This document shows positions 8,621 to 17,590 of a stretch of 61,630 nucleotides of DNA, piece after piece (position 1 is the stretch's first letter; each line of letters begins with the position of its first letter). A program made the translations under genes and the position numbers. Below the pieces are notes generated by a model. That model made no database searches. It worked only from the letters and a program-made list of their open reading frames with translations, and was not told the DNA's origin. Source of the DNA: Oscillospiraceae bacterium (GTDB taxonomy: Bacteria; Bacillota; Clostridia; Oscillospirales; Oscillospiraceae); NCBI GenBank assembly GCA_017448455.1, contig JAFSLL010000153.1:1-61630 (forward strand), in the 5' to 3' direction.

Positions 8621-9268
8621 TCAGAGGTTAAAAGACTGCGTGCTTCCCAGCCCCTTTTTTTTGGGAGCGGGAGTCAGGTCAAACTCCGAGAGATCCAGAT
8701 CGAGTTCGGGTTCCGGAGCGCTGGGACGGGCAACCTGCTTTTCAATGGCGCGGACAGCCTCGTCAATGTCAACCTCTTCCACCACCGGTGCCTCAACAGC
8801 CGGCTCCTCCGGGAGCTGCATGTCGTTGGCAATGGCATCGAGCTTCTTAAGCTGGTCGTTGTAGAGCTCGCGGGCAGCGTCAAAGAACTTCCGCGTGGCA
8901 CTCTGGGCGTCCGCAAGACGGCGTTCCTCAACAGCTGTCGCTTCCTGAATCGAGCCAACCTTGGCCTGAACCTGACGCTCGGCGTCTTCGATCATGGCTG
9001 CCGCACGCTGACGGGCTTCGCTCTCAATCTGAACGGCAAGCTTCTGCGCGGACAGCAGCGCGAGGTTCAGCGCTTCCTCGTTGGAGCGGTATTCCTCGAT
9101 CTTGTCAACGAGAACCTTCATCTTGCTCTTCAGAACGGCATTCTCTTTCTGCGCGGTGCTGATGTCCTCAGCCAGCTCCTCCAGAAAATCGTCCACGGAA
9201 GCCATGTCGTAGCCATTCATTCTGGACTTCTCAAAAGTCTTTTCCCGGATGTCCTGTGCGGTAATCAT
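8621..9268 (-). CDS. divIVA: DivIVA-domain septum/pole protein
   Basis: 215 aa. The N-terminus (MITAQDIREKTFEKSRMNGYD followed by DVDDFLEEL-like residues) is the DivIVA/GpsB membrane-binding domain. About 60 residues on, a coiled coil runs to about residue 145 (KENAVLKSKMKVLVDKIEEY and similar). The C-terminal third is acidic and ends in a short basic tail. DivIVA proteins sense negative membrane curvature and organise division or pole machinery. It lies in the classical yggS-sepF-divIVA-ileS order, although ylmG and ylmH, usually between sepF and divIVA, are missing. AAAGGTGG precedes the ATG. Confidence 0.9.
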   Translation of the reverse strand: MITAQDIREKTFEKSRMNGYDMASVDDFLEELAEDISTAQKENAVLKSKMKVLVDKIEEYRSNEEALNLALLSAQKLAVQIESEARQRAAAMIEDAERQVQAKVGSIQEATAVEERRLADAQSATRKFFDAARELYNDQLKKLDAIANDMQLPEEPAVEAPVVEEVDIDEAVRAIEKQVARPSAPEPELDLDLSEFDLTPAPKKKGLGSTQSFNL

Positions 9269-9313
9269 GTTTATAATCCACCTTTCAATGTTAAATGTAC
9301 AAAAGGAAATCTA

Positions 9314-9880
9314 TCAGGTTGAAGACGCCCCGCTGTCGGAGGCAGGAAAGCTCTCCGCGCCGAGGATGTCAACATTCTGCGGGGTAACAAAATAGGTCTT
9401 TGCGGAAATCGGGGTGATCTTCCCCTGCAGGGCATACGCGATGCCGGAGAGGAAGTCCAGCAGCCGCCGGGCGAGATCCGTCGGTACGCCTTCCAGCGTC
9501 ATCACGATGCTGCGGCCCTGCATCAGGTGCTGTACAAGATCCCCTGCTTCATCAAAGCTCTTGGGGTTAAAGAGAATCACCTGTGTTTCGGTGCCGCCGA
9601 ACTCCACGACGCGCTCGCGTGCCGGTTTGGCAGGCCGGGCCGACCGTCTCCTTGCCAGGCCAGCAAAAATCCCTTTCCCCTCCTGGGGGGCACTTACAGC
9701 CGGCTCCTCTGTTTCATCATCCGCGCGCTCCGGCGTCTCCCGCCCGCCAAAGGCGTTCTCAAACTCCAGCTGCGCTTCCGTCGGCACCGACTGCTGAGCG
9801 GTTTCGTCCGCTCCTTCATAAAAATCATCCTCATCCTCATAGGGCTGAGTAAGTTTTCTCAATTCATCCATGAAGCCCAT
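9314..9880 (-). CDS. sepF: Cell division protein SepF
   Basis: 188 aa. SepF binds FtsZ and bends the membrane at the septum. The N-terminus MGFMDELRKL is the amphipathic membrane anchor. It is followed by an acidic variable linker (PYEDEDDFYEG onward to about residue 95) and the conserved C-terminal SepF domain (about 100-175): VILFNPKSFDEAGDLVQHLMQGRSIVMTLEG, then DLARRLLDFLSGIAYAL and FVTPQNVDI. GGAGG precedes the ATG. It sits 20 bases after yggS and 45 bases before divIVA in the same leftward operon. Confidence 0.95.
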   Translation of the reverse strand: MGFMDELRKLTQPYEDEDDFYEGADETAQQSVPTEAQLEFENAFGGRETPERADDETEEPAVSAPQEGKGIFAGLARRRSARPAKPARERVVEFGGTETQVILFNPKSFDEAGDLVQHLMQGRSIVMTLEGVPTDLARRLLDFLSGIAYALQGKITPISAKTYFVTPQNVDILGAESFPASDSGASST

Positions 9881-9900
9881 GGCTGTTCCTCCGCTCGTGT

Positions 9901-10608
9901 TTATGGTTGTTGCCTTGGGCCAAAAATCCCAGAACCGACCCGAACCAGGTTCGCGCCGCAGCGAACGGCCTCGGTATAATCGCCGGACATACCCATGGAC
10001 AGAAAATCCATGCGTACATTATCGTATTTTTTTTGCCCGTTGTCAACAAAAAGCTTTTTCATTTTGAGAAAAAATGGCCTGTTTTCTTCCGGTGTTTCAC
10101 ACACCGGCGGAATCGCCATCAGGCCGCATACCCGGACCGCTGGCAAACCCGCTGCCTGTGCCAGCGCGTTTTCGAGCTCTTCCGGCGAGAAGCCGGACTT
10201 GGATTCCTCCGCGCCGATGTTGATCTCCAGCAGCACATCCTGCACGCAGCCTCTCTTTTCCGCGACGCGGGAGATCTCCTGCAGCAGGGAGACGCTGTCC
10301 ACCGAATGGATCAGAGAACAGAGGCCGACCACCTGCCGGACCTTGTTCTTCTGCAGGTGCCCGATAAAGTGCAGCGGCACACCGGCATAGGCGCCGAGCG
10401 CGTTTTTCTCCAGCATCTCCTGAACGCGGTTTTCCCCGCAGATGTCCACACCGGCTTCGACCGCGGCACGGACCCGTTCGGCATCGTTCATTTTCGTCGC
10501 CGCGACCAGCCGGATCTCCGACGGATCCCGTCCGGCATCCCGGGCCGCCCGGGCGATCTCATTTTTCACAACCGCGACATTCTTCGCGATTTCCGTAATC
10601 TCAATCAT
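9901..10608 (-). CDS. yggS: YggS/PROSC-family PLP homeostasis protein
   Basis: 235 aa from the ATG at 10608, which has AGGAGAG upstream. The frame stays open further upstream but only over the end of miaA. The protein is an alanine-racemase-like barrel without the racemase partner domain and binds pyridoxal phosphate: VAATKMNDAERV carries the PLP lysine, followed by CGENRVQE, HFIGHLQKNKV, SVDS and a late SMGMSGDYTEAV...VRVGSGIFG block. The family controls free PLP and amino-acid pools. In Firmicutes it is the gene before sepF (ylmE), as here. It overlaps the miaA stop by 8 bases. Confidence 0.94.
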   Translation of the reverse strand: MIEITEIAKNVAVVKNEIARAARDAGRDPSEIRLVAATKMNDAERVRAAVEAGVDICGENRVQEMLEKNALGAYAGVPLHFIGHLQKNKVRQVVGLCSLIHSVDSVSLLQEISRVAEKRGCVQDVLLEINIGAEESKSGFSPEELENALAQAAGLPAVRVCGLMAIPPVCETPEENRPFFLKMKKLFVDNGQKKYDNVRMDFLSMGMSGDYTEAVRCGANLVRVGSGIFGPRQQP

Positions 10609-11554
10609 CTGTCTCTCCTTCCGCCGCAGCAAAACGTTGACACACTGTTTCCGCCAGCTCCTCCGCCGTGTGTCCTTCCGCTTCCAGGAACAGCGCCTCT
10701 TCATGCCGGCGGAACCAGGTCATCTGCCGTTTGGCATAGCGGCGCGTAGCCTGTTTGATCTGCGCGACCGCCTCTTCCCGGGAGAGCTCCCCGCGCAGCG
10801 CCATGGCAGCCTGTCGGTAGCCGATCGCCTGCATGCAGGTACTCTCATCCGGAACGCCTGCCGTGAGCAGTTTTTGCGTCTCTTCAAACAGCCCCTCTTC
10901 ACACATCCGGTCGACGCGCCGCTCGATGCGCTCATACAGCTTCGCCCGCTCGGAGAAGCAGAGCACCACATAGAGCGCGTCATAGGCCGGGGGCTGTTTC
11001 CGGCTTTCCTCATCGTGTTCCGTCATGCTCCTGCCGGTGAGCGTGTGAATCTCCAGCGCGCGGATGATCCGCCGGCGGTCGGTCGGGGACAGCTTCTGCG
11101 CCCGTGCGGGGTCGACCGCCTGCAGGCGGCGGAGCATGGCCTCCCCGCCTTCGCGGTCATAGTCCGCGCCGAGCCGCCCGCGAAGCGCCGTGTCTTCCGC
11201 CGGCGCGCCGGCAAAACAGCGGCCCAGCAGCAGGGAATCGATGTAAAGGCCGGTTCCGCCGACGACAACCGGCTGTTTCCCGGCACGAAAAAGATCCTCG
11301 CAGACAAGGGTCGCGTCCTCCACATAGCGGGAGACGGAATAGTTCTCTCCGGGGTTCAGAATATCCAGCAGGTGGTGCGGAACCTGCGCCTGCTCCCATG
11401 CGTTCGCTTTTGCCGTTCCGATGTCCATGCCGCGGTAAATCTGCATGGAATCGGCAGAAACAATCTCGCCGTTCAGGCGCCGCGCGAGCGCGATACCGAG
11501 AGCGGTTTTTCCGGAAGCGGTCGGCCCGGCGATGACAAGCAGCTTCTTCATCAC
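10601..11554 (-). CDS. miaA: tRNA dimethylallyltransferase MiaA
   Basis: 317 aa. Adds the dimethylallyl group to N6 of A37 in tRNAs that read codons starting with U. The P-loop GPTASGKTALG is near residue 10, followed by SADSMQIYRGMDIGTAK, VPHHLLDI, VGGTGLYIDSLL and the tRNA-binding ADYDREG and MQAIGYRQ blocks, then TRRYAKRQMTWFR. It overlaps mutL upstream (ATGA) and yggS downstream. The next enzyme of this modification, MiaB, is encoded divergently at 13.6 kb, so both steps toward ms2i6A37 lie within 4 kb. Confidence 0.97.
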   Translation of the reverse strand: MMKKLLVIAGPTASGKTALGIALARRLNGEIVSADSMQIYRGMDIGTAKANAWEQAQVPHHLLDILNPGENYSVSRYVEDATLVCEDLFRAGKQPVVVGGTGLYIDSLLLGRCFAGAPAEDTALRGRLGADYDREGGEAMLRRLQAVDPARAQKLSPTDRRRIIRALEIHTLTGRSMTEHDEESRKQPPAYDALYVVLCFSERAKLYERIERRVDRMCEEGLFEETQKLLTAGVPDESTCMQAIGYRQAAMALRGELSREEAVAQIKQATRRYAKRQMTWFRRHEEALFLEAEGHTAEELAETVCQRFAAAEGETDD

Positions 11555-13446
11555 GATACGATGCGCAGAAACAGCTTGTCCAGGTCTTCCCGCGTCATGA
11601 CGACCGAGACCGGTCTGCCGTGCGGGCAGTAGCGCACTCTGCCGGAGAGGACTTCTTCGGCGATCCGCTCCAGTTCTGACAGGCTGGTGTTCCAGCCCGC
11701 CTTGATCGCCGCCTTGCAGGAAACCGTATGCAGAATCTCATCCCTGGCCGCTGCGGGATCCGGACTGCCGCCGGCGCGCAGATGCTCGAGAATCTCCTCC
11801 AGCGCGGGAAGCGCGTCCTCCGGAAGGATGTCCTGCGGAACGGCGCGGAGGATCACGGTCGTTTCTCCGAAGCGTTCGATCCGGAAGCCGAACTCCTCAA
11901 AAAGGGCCCCATGCTCTTCCAGCAGAGAGAGATCCTCTCCGTTCAGGCGCAGCGGCTGCGGCAGGAGCAGTTCCTGGGCGGCGGCGGGCTGCTGCCGCGC
12001 CTTCAGGCGGTCGAAATTCATGCGCTCATGCGCTGCGTGTTTGTCGATCAGGATCAGCTTCTCTCCCTGTTCGACGAGGAGGTAGGTTTTGAACGCCTCT
12101 CCGAGAATTTTATGGTCCGGGGCCGAAGGCCGGTTCCCGGTCCGGGCCGCTTCCCCGGTGGGCCGCGGTTCCTCGGGCGGCTTTGTCATACGGTATTCGG
12201 ACACCGGTGCGGCAAACAGACTCTGCTGGGCCGGCTGTTCCTTTTCCTGCTCAGCCGGCTTTCCCGGCACCGGAAGCGGTTCCCGGCCGCCCGGCGCGTC
12301 CGGTGTCCGGAAAGCCTGTCTTCCCGGGTAAATTTCCGCGCCCTTCGGTCGAACCGGCGGCACCGCAGCCACCGGCCCTGCGGGCAGCGCCGCAGGCGGG
12401 ACCTGCGCCGGGAGCTCCGGCTCCGCTGCCACAGGCTCCGGGGGCGGTTCCAGCCTGTTTTCCTGCTGAAGCGCGGCCGTCACCGCCTGATATACGAGGG
12501 AAAAGACCCTGCGCTCCTCTGAGAACTTCACTTCCGTCTTGGCCGGATGGACATTGACGTCCACAGCCTCCGGGCGAATGGTGAGGTACAGCACGCAGGC
12601 GGGATAGCGCCCTGTCAGCAGTCTGTTTTTATATGCCTGTTCCAGCGCGGTCTGCAGCTGGGTGGACTTGATATAGCGCCCGTTTACATAGAAATACTGC
12701 GTGCTTCGGTTACCGCGGCCGGCAGCAGGGGAGGAAACATAGCCGTGCAGCTCCAGTCCGTCATCCGCACTGAAAACCGGCAGGAATGAAGCCGCGAGCT
12801 CACGCCCGAGCAGCGCGTAGCAGCAGGATTCTGTCCGGCCGTCTCCGGGAGTGAAGAACTCTTCCCGCCCGTCCCGGACAAAGCGAACCGCGATCTCCGG
12901 CCGTCCGAGCGCACAGCGCAGCGCCGCCTGCGCACACGCAGCCGCTTCGCTCCGGTCGGATTTCAGAAACTTCCGTCTGGCAGGGGTGTTGTAGAACAGA
13001 TCGCGCACACAGATGCTTGTTCCGACAGGGCAGCCGGTTTCTTCCATCTCCTGGATCTCTCCCGCCTCCAAAACCATCCGTGTTCCCAGTGTGTCCTCCG
13101 GCCTCCGGGTAGTCATCTCGATCCGGGAAACGGAGGCGATTGCCGCAAGCGCCTCACCGCGGAAGCCCATGGTGCTGATCGCTTCCAGTCCGTGTTCGTC
13201 CTGCAGTTTGGATGTCGCGTGCCGGAGAAAGGCGATTCCCGCGTCTTCCGGCGCCATTCCGCAGCCGTTGTCGGTGATGCGGATCATGGTGGCGCCGCCG
13301 TCCCGGATTTCCACCGTGACAAGGCTCGCTCCGGCGTCAAAGGCGTTCTCCGTCATCTCTTTGATGACGGAGGCCGGACGTTCCACGACTTCCCCCGCGG
13401 CGATCAGGTCGGCAACATGTGGCGGCAGCAGATTAATATGCGGCAT
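11551..13446 (-). CDS. mutL: DNA mismatch repair protein MutL
   Basis: 631 aa from the ATG at 13446, chosen because GGAGGAG lies just upstream; an in-frame ATG 8 codons earlier has none. The N-terminal GHKL ATPase is intact: PPHVADLIAAGEVVERP, ENAFDAG, DNGCGM, ATSK and GFRGEAL. A Pro/Ala-rich linker spans about 330-440. The C-terminal endonuclease domain has DKHAAHERMNFD in place of DQHA-X2-E-X4-E, so the last acidic residue is Asp, and the CPHGRP motif is present near the end. It should nick DNA in methyl-independent mismatch repair together with MutS, encoded divergently nearby. It overlaps miaA by 4 bases. Confidence 0.96.
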   Translation of the reverse strand: MPHINLLPPHVADLIAAGEVVERPASVIKEMTENAFDAGASLVTVEIRDGGATMIRITDNGCGMAPEDAGIAFLRHATSKLQDEHGLEAISTMGFRGEALAAIASVSRIEMTTRRPEDTLGTRMVLEAGEIQEMEETGCPVGTSICVRDLFYNTPARRKFLKSDRSEAAACAQAALRCALGRPEIAVRFVRDGREEFFTPGDGRTESCCYALLGRELAASFLPVFSADDGLELHGYVSSPAAGRGNRSTQYFYVNGRYIKSTQLQTALEQAYKNRLLTGRYPACVLYLTIRPEAVDVNVHPAKTEVKFSEERRVFSLVYQAVTAALQQENRLEPPPEPVAAEPELPAQVPPAALPAGPVAAVPPVRPKGAEIYPGRQAFRTPDAPGGREPLPVPGKPAEQEKEQPAQQSLFAAPVSEYRMTKPPEEPRPTGEAARTGNRPSAPDHKILGEAFKTYLLVEQGEKLILIDKHAAHERMNFDRLKARQQPAAAQELLLPQPLRLNGEDLSLLEEHGALFEEFGFRIERFGETTVILRAVPQDILPEDALPALEEILEHLRAGGSPDPAAARDEILHTVSCKAAIKAGWNTSLSELERIAEEVLSGRVRYCPHGRPVSVVMTREDLDKLFLRIVS

Positions 13447-13477
13447 AAACAGTTCTCCTCCAAGAATCAATCAGGGT

Positions 13478-13506
13478 ATTATACAGGATTTTGGTTGAAA
13501 GTTCCA
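13478..13506 (-). promoter_or_regulatory. Candidate promoter of the mutL operon
   Basis: On the minus strand TGGAAC (13501-13506) and a perfect TATAAT (13478-13483) are 17 bases apart, 31 bases upstream of the mutL ATG. The -35 is weak. The same 117-bp gap must hold the divergent promoter for miaB, for which no clean pair was found. Confidence 0.4.
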
Positions 13507-13563
13507 TCCCTTTTATGTTAATATTATAGGACCATTTTTTGAGCAGAAGAACGGAGAATCACC

Positions 13564-14988
13564 TTGAAATACGAACGCACCTGCATTCCGCAGGAAGAGA
13601 TTGACCGCCAGCTTTCGATCTGCCATGACATTTTTGACCGGATCACCGCCGACGGAAGGCGCCCGCTCGCCATGGTTGACACTTACGGCTGCCAGCAGAA
13701 CGAGGCAGACAGTGAAAAGCTGCGCGGGTACCTCGCCGAGATGGGCTGCGGCTTTACCGGGGATGAGTATCAGGCGGACATCATCGTCGTCAACACCTGT
13801 GCTGTACGTGAACACGCGGAAATGCGCGTGCTCGGAAACGTCGGCGCTCTCAACCACACGAAGAAAGCGCGGCCCGATCAGCTGATCGCGGTCTGTGGCT
13901 GCATGGTTCAGCAGGAACACATGGCCGAGAAGATCAAAAAATCCTATCCCATCGTGAACCTGGTATTCGGCCCCCATGAACTGTGGCGCTTCCCGGAGCT
14001 CCTGCTGCAGGTGATGGAAAAGCGGCGGCGCATTTTCGCCACCGAGAAGAACGCAGGTGTTGTCGCCGAGGGGATTCCGAGCAAGCGGGACGGCAGTGTC
14101 AAGGCATGGCTCTCGATCATGTACGGCTGCAACAATTTCTGCACCTACTGTGTCGTCCCCTATGTCCGTGGGCGGGAGCGCTCCCGTCTTCCGGAGGATA
14201 TTGTCCGGGAGGCGCGGGAGCTGGTCGCTGCCGGTTACCGCGACATTACGCTGCTCGGGCAGAATGTGAACTCCTATGGAAAGGATCTGGACTGCGGGGT
14301 TGATTTTGCCGATCTCATCCGGATGATCAACGAGATTCCCGGGGATTTCCTGATCCGTTTCATGACCAGCCATCCGAAAGACGCCTCCGAAAAGCTTTTT
14401 CAGACCATGGCGGCGTGTGAAAAATGCGCGCATCATATCCATCTTCCGGTGCAGGCAGGCAGCAACCGCATCCTCAGGGCCATGAACCGCAGCTACACCC
14501 GGGAGAAGTACCTCGAAAAAGTTGCGGCAGCGAGGAAATGGATGCCCGATCTGGTGCTGACCACGGATATCATTGTCGGTTTTCCGGGTGAAACGGATGA
14601 AGAGTTTGCGGAGACGCTCTCCCTCTGTGAGGAAGTCCGGTTTGACGCCATGTTCACTTTTATCTACTCCAAGCGGGTCGGGACGCCGGCCGCTTCCATG
14701 CCGGACCCCTATACCCGCGCCGACAAACAGAAACACTTTGACGCCCTGACGGAGCTGGCCAACCGCATCTCCGCAGAGAAGCACGCAGCCTATATCGGAA
14801 CGCGGCAGCGCGTGCTGGTCGACGGAGAAACCGGCCGCGAGGAATACAAGCTCTCCGCGCGCACCAACGGCGGCCGGCTGGTTCATCTGAACGGCTCCTC
14901 TGACCTCATTGGAAAGTTTATTGCGGTGGATATCGTCTCGGGCAACACCTGGGCGCTTTACGGAAAGGTCGCTGAACAAGATGGCTGA
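13564..14988 (+). CDS. miaB: tRNA-2-methylthio-N6-dimethylallyladenosine synthase MiaB
   Basis: 474 aa, starting at a TTG with GGAGA upstream. Radical-SAM methylthiotransferase that adds a methylthio group to i6A37 in tRNA. The N-terminal UPF0004 domain has its three cluster cysteines (YGCQQNEADSE, NTCAVREHAE, CGCM). The radical SAM CxxxCxxC is in MYGCNNFCTYCVVPYVRGRERSR, followed by LLGQNVNSYG, HIHLPVQAGSN, TTDIIVGFPGETDEEF and a C-terminal TRAM domain. The N-terminus has about 30 extra residues with homologues in clostridia. It overlaps mutS by 8 bases. Confidence 0.96.
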   Translation: MKYERTCIPQEEIDRQLSICHDIFDRITADGRRPLAMVDTYGCQQNEADSEKLRGYLAEMGCGFTGDEYQADIIVVNTCAVREHAEMRVLGNVGALNHTKKARPDQLIAVCGCMVQQEHMAEKIKKSYPIVNLVFGPHELWRFPELLLQVMEKRRRIFATEKNAGVVAEGIPSKRDGSVKAWLSIMYGCNNFCTYCVVPYVRGRERSRLPEDIVREARELVAAGYRDITLLGQNVNSYGKDLDCGVDFADLIRMINEIPGDFLIRFMTSHPKDASEKLFQTMAACEKCAHHIHLPVQAGSNRILRAMNRSYTREKYLEKVAAARKWMPDLVLTTDIIVGFPGETDEEFAETLSLCEEVRFDAMFTFIYSKRVGTPAASMPDPYTRADKQKHFDALTELANRISAEKHAAYIGTRQRVLVDGETGREEYKLSARTNGGRLVHLNGSSDLIGKFIAVDIVSGNTWALYGKVAEQDG

Positions 14989-17590
14989 ACTCACCCCGAT
15001 GAAAAAACAATACCGTGAGATCAAGGCGCAGCACCAGGACTGTCTGCTCTTTTTCCGGCTCGGGGATTTTTACGAGATGTTCGACGCGGACGCCGTTACG
15101 GCTTCCCGGGAGCTCGATCTGGCGCTCACGACCCGGGACCGCAATGTGGAGGACCCGGAAGAGCGCACCCCCATGTGCGGGGTGCCCTATCACAGCGCCG
15201 AGGGATACATCGCAAAACTCATCGCAAAGGGCTATAAGGTCGCCATCTGTGAGCAGATGGAAGACCCGGCGCTTGCCAAAGGTCTGGTCCAGCGGGACGT
15301 CATCCGCATCATTACCCCGGGAACCGTCACGGACAGCTCCATGCTCAGCGAGGAGCGCAGCAATTATATCAGCTCTGTTTTCCTCTCCGGTGACAGCGCC
15401 GGGATCGCTTTCTGCGAACTCTCCACCGGTGAGTTCTGCTGTGCCGCCTTCCCCCGCGACGGAGAAGAGCATGTCCGCAATGAGCTGGCGCGTTTTCTTC
15501 CGCGCGAGGTTCTTCTCTCTCCGGCGGCCGCCGAGAGCCGGGTCATCACCGCCTTCCTCTCCGAGCAGCTCGGCGCGATGCCCGAACAGGGCGCCGGGAT
15601 GTTCGAATACCTCCCCTGTGCCGCGCGCGTCTGCGAGCAGTTCGGCTTTTCCGATGTGGACGAAGCCGGAATCCGGGACGGGGGAAACGCGGTCTGTGCC
15701 TGCGGCGCGCTGCTGCAGTACCTGCAGGAGACGCAGAAATTTGATCTCTCACACATCAACCGCCTGGATGTCTTTTTCGGCGGCCGCTATATGGAGCTGG
15801 ACTACACCGCGCGCCGCAGCCTGGAGCTGACAGAGGCCATGAGCAGCGGCGAAAAGAAGGGGAGTCTGCTGTGGGTGCTGGATCGGACCGGTACCGCCAT
15901 GGGCAGCCGTATGCTGCGCTCCTGGGTAGAGCGGCCGCTGCTCTCGGTCGCCGCGATCCGCAGACGGCTGAACGCGGTTCGGGAGCTGTTCTCGGATCAT
16001 GTCCGCCGCGCGGAGCTGATGCGCGCGTTGAAGGAAATCAGCGACATGCAGCGGCTGGTCAGCCGCACCGTATACGGCAGTGCCGGCGGCCGGGATCTGC
16101 GCATGCTCTCCAACTGCGTCGCGGTACTGCCCCGTTTGCAGGAACTGCTGCAGACCGCGGAGAGCCCTGCCCTGCAGGAGATCGCCGCGATGGATCTCCT
16201 GACGGATATCCGGGAGGACATCGACCGCTGCATCTGTGACGATCCGCCGTTCTCCGTCCGTGAAGGCGGGATCATCCGCGACGGCTTTTCTGCCGAGCTG
16301 GACGAACTGCGCCAGCTGCGAGACCACGGCGCGGAGAAAATCGCCGCGCTGGAAGAACGGGAACGCCAGAGCACCGGCATCCGGAAGCTCAAGGTCGGCT
16401 ACAACCGGGTCTTCGGCTACTATATTGATGTGCCGAAATCCGCGGTTGAAGCGCAGATCCCGGAGCATTTTATCCGTAAACAGACCCTGGTTTCCAACGA
16501 GCGCTATTTTACGCCCGAACTGAAAGAGCTGGAAAACAGCCTCCTCACTGCCCGTGACCGCATCCAGGAACTGGAATACGACTTCTTCTGCGCCGTGCGC
16601 GATCGGGTCGCCGGAAACGTCAGCCGGATTCAGAAAACCGCGGAGCTGGTCGCCGCGCTGGACTGTTTCTGCTCCCTTGCCGAAGTGGCCGTCCGAAACC
16701 GCTATGTCATGCCCGATGTCGACGCATCGCGTGATCTCATCATCCGGGAAGGCCGTCATCCGGTCGTGGAGCAGACGCTCAGCGATGTCCGCTTCGTACC
16801 GAATGACACGGTTCTCAATACCGGCGCAGACCGCCTTGCCATCGTCACCGGGCCCAACATGGCGGGCAAGTCCACCTATATGCGGCAGACAGCCCTGATT
16901 GTGCTGATGGCGCAGATCGGTTCCTTTGTTCCGGCCGCGTCCGCTGTGATCGGCGTCACCGATCGCGTCTTTACCCGCATCGGTGCCTCGGATGACCTCG
17001 CCTCCGGCCGCTCCACCTTCATGGTGGAGATGAGCGAGATGGCGAACATCCTGCGCAACGCCACCGCCTCCTCGCTTCTGATCCTCGACGAAATCGGCAG
17101 GGGGACCTCCACCTTTGACGGAATGGCCATCGCGCGGGCGGTCCTGGAATACTGCGCGGATAAACGCCGTCTCGGCGCGCGCACCATGTTCGCCACCCAT
17201 TACCACGAGCTCTCCGCACTGGAAGGGGAGCTGGAAGGGATCCGGAACTACAACATCACCGCTAAAAAACAGAACGGGAAACTGGTCTTTCTGCGGAAAA
17301 TTGTCCCCGGCGCCGCCGATGACAGCTACGGCATTGAAGTCGCGAAGCTCGCCGGGGTCCCCGACTCCGTCATCGACCGGGCCAAGCACTGCCTGCGGGA
17401 GCTTACCGCCGCGCAGCCCACCGCCTCTATGCCAACGGCAGCGCCTCCGGAAGACCCCGGTCAGATCAGTTTTTCCCAGATGCAGGCAGATGAGGTACGT
17501 GAAATCCTGCAGAAAACAGACCTGAACACCCTGACGCCGCTCGAAGCGCTCAATCTGCTCTACACCCTGCAGCGAAAGGCGATGTCATGA
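14981..17590 (+). CDS. mutS: DNA mismatch repair protein MutS
   Basis: 869 aa from the ATG at 14981. The frame is open for 24 codons upstream but only inside miaB. MutS1-type mismatch sensor: the N-terminal Phe-x-Glu wedge is in GDFYEMFDADA, and the C-terminal ATPase has GPNMAGKSTYMRQ (Walker A), LILDEIGRGTSTFDG (Walker B) and MFATHYHEL. A C-terminal tail of about 100 residues carries a dimerisation/tetramerisation-like helix pair. Partner MutL is encoded on the opposite strand 1.5 kb away. It overlaps the CPBP protease gene by ATGA. Confidence 0.97.
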   Translation: MAELTPMKKQYREIKAQHQDCLLFFRLGDFYEMFDADAVTASRELDLALTTRDRNVEDPEERTPMCGVPYHSAEGYIAKLIAKGYKVAICEQMEDPALAKGLVQRDVIRIITPGTVTDSSMLSEERSNYISSVFLSGDSAGIAFCELSTGEFCCAAFPRDGEEHVRNELARFLPREVLLSPAAAESRVITAFLSEQLGAMPEQGAGMFEYLPCAARVCEQFGFSDVDEAGIRDGGNAVCACGALLQYLQETQKFDLSHINRLDVFFGGRYMELDYTARRSLELTEAMSSGEKKGSLLWVLDRTGTAMGSRMLRSWVERPLLSVAAIRRRLNAVRELFSDHVRRAELMRALKEISDMQRLVSRTVYGSAGGRDLRMLSNCVAVLPRLQELLQTAESPALQEIAAMDLLTDIREDIDRCICDDPPFSVREGGIIRDGFSAELDELRQLRDHGAEKIAALEERERQSTGIRKLKVGYNRVFGYYIDVPKSAVEAQIPEHFIRKQTLVSNERYFTPELKELENSLLTARDRIQELEYDFFCAVRDRVAGNVSRIQKTAELVAALDCFCSLAEVAVRNRYVMPDVDASRDLIIREGRHPVVEQTLSDVRFVPNDTVLNTGADRLAIVTGPNMAGKSTYMRQTALIVLMAQIGSFVPAASAVIGVTDRVFTRIGASDDLASGRSTFMVEMSEMANILRNATASSLLILDEIGRGTSTFDGMAIARAVLEYCADKRRLGARTMFATHYHELSALEGELEGIRNYNITAKKQNGKLVFLRKIVPGAADDSYGIEVAKLAGVPDSVIDRAKHCLRELTAAQPTASMPTAAPPEDPGQISFSQMQADEVREILQKTDLNTLTPLEALNLLYTLQRKAMS

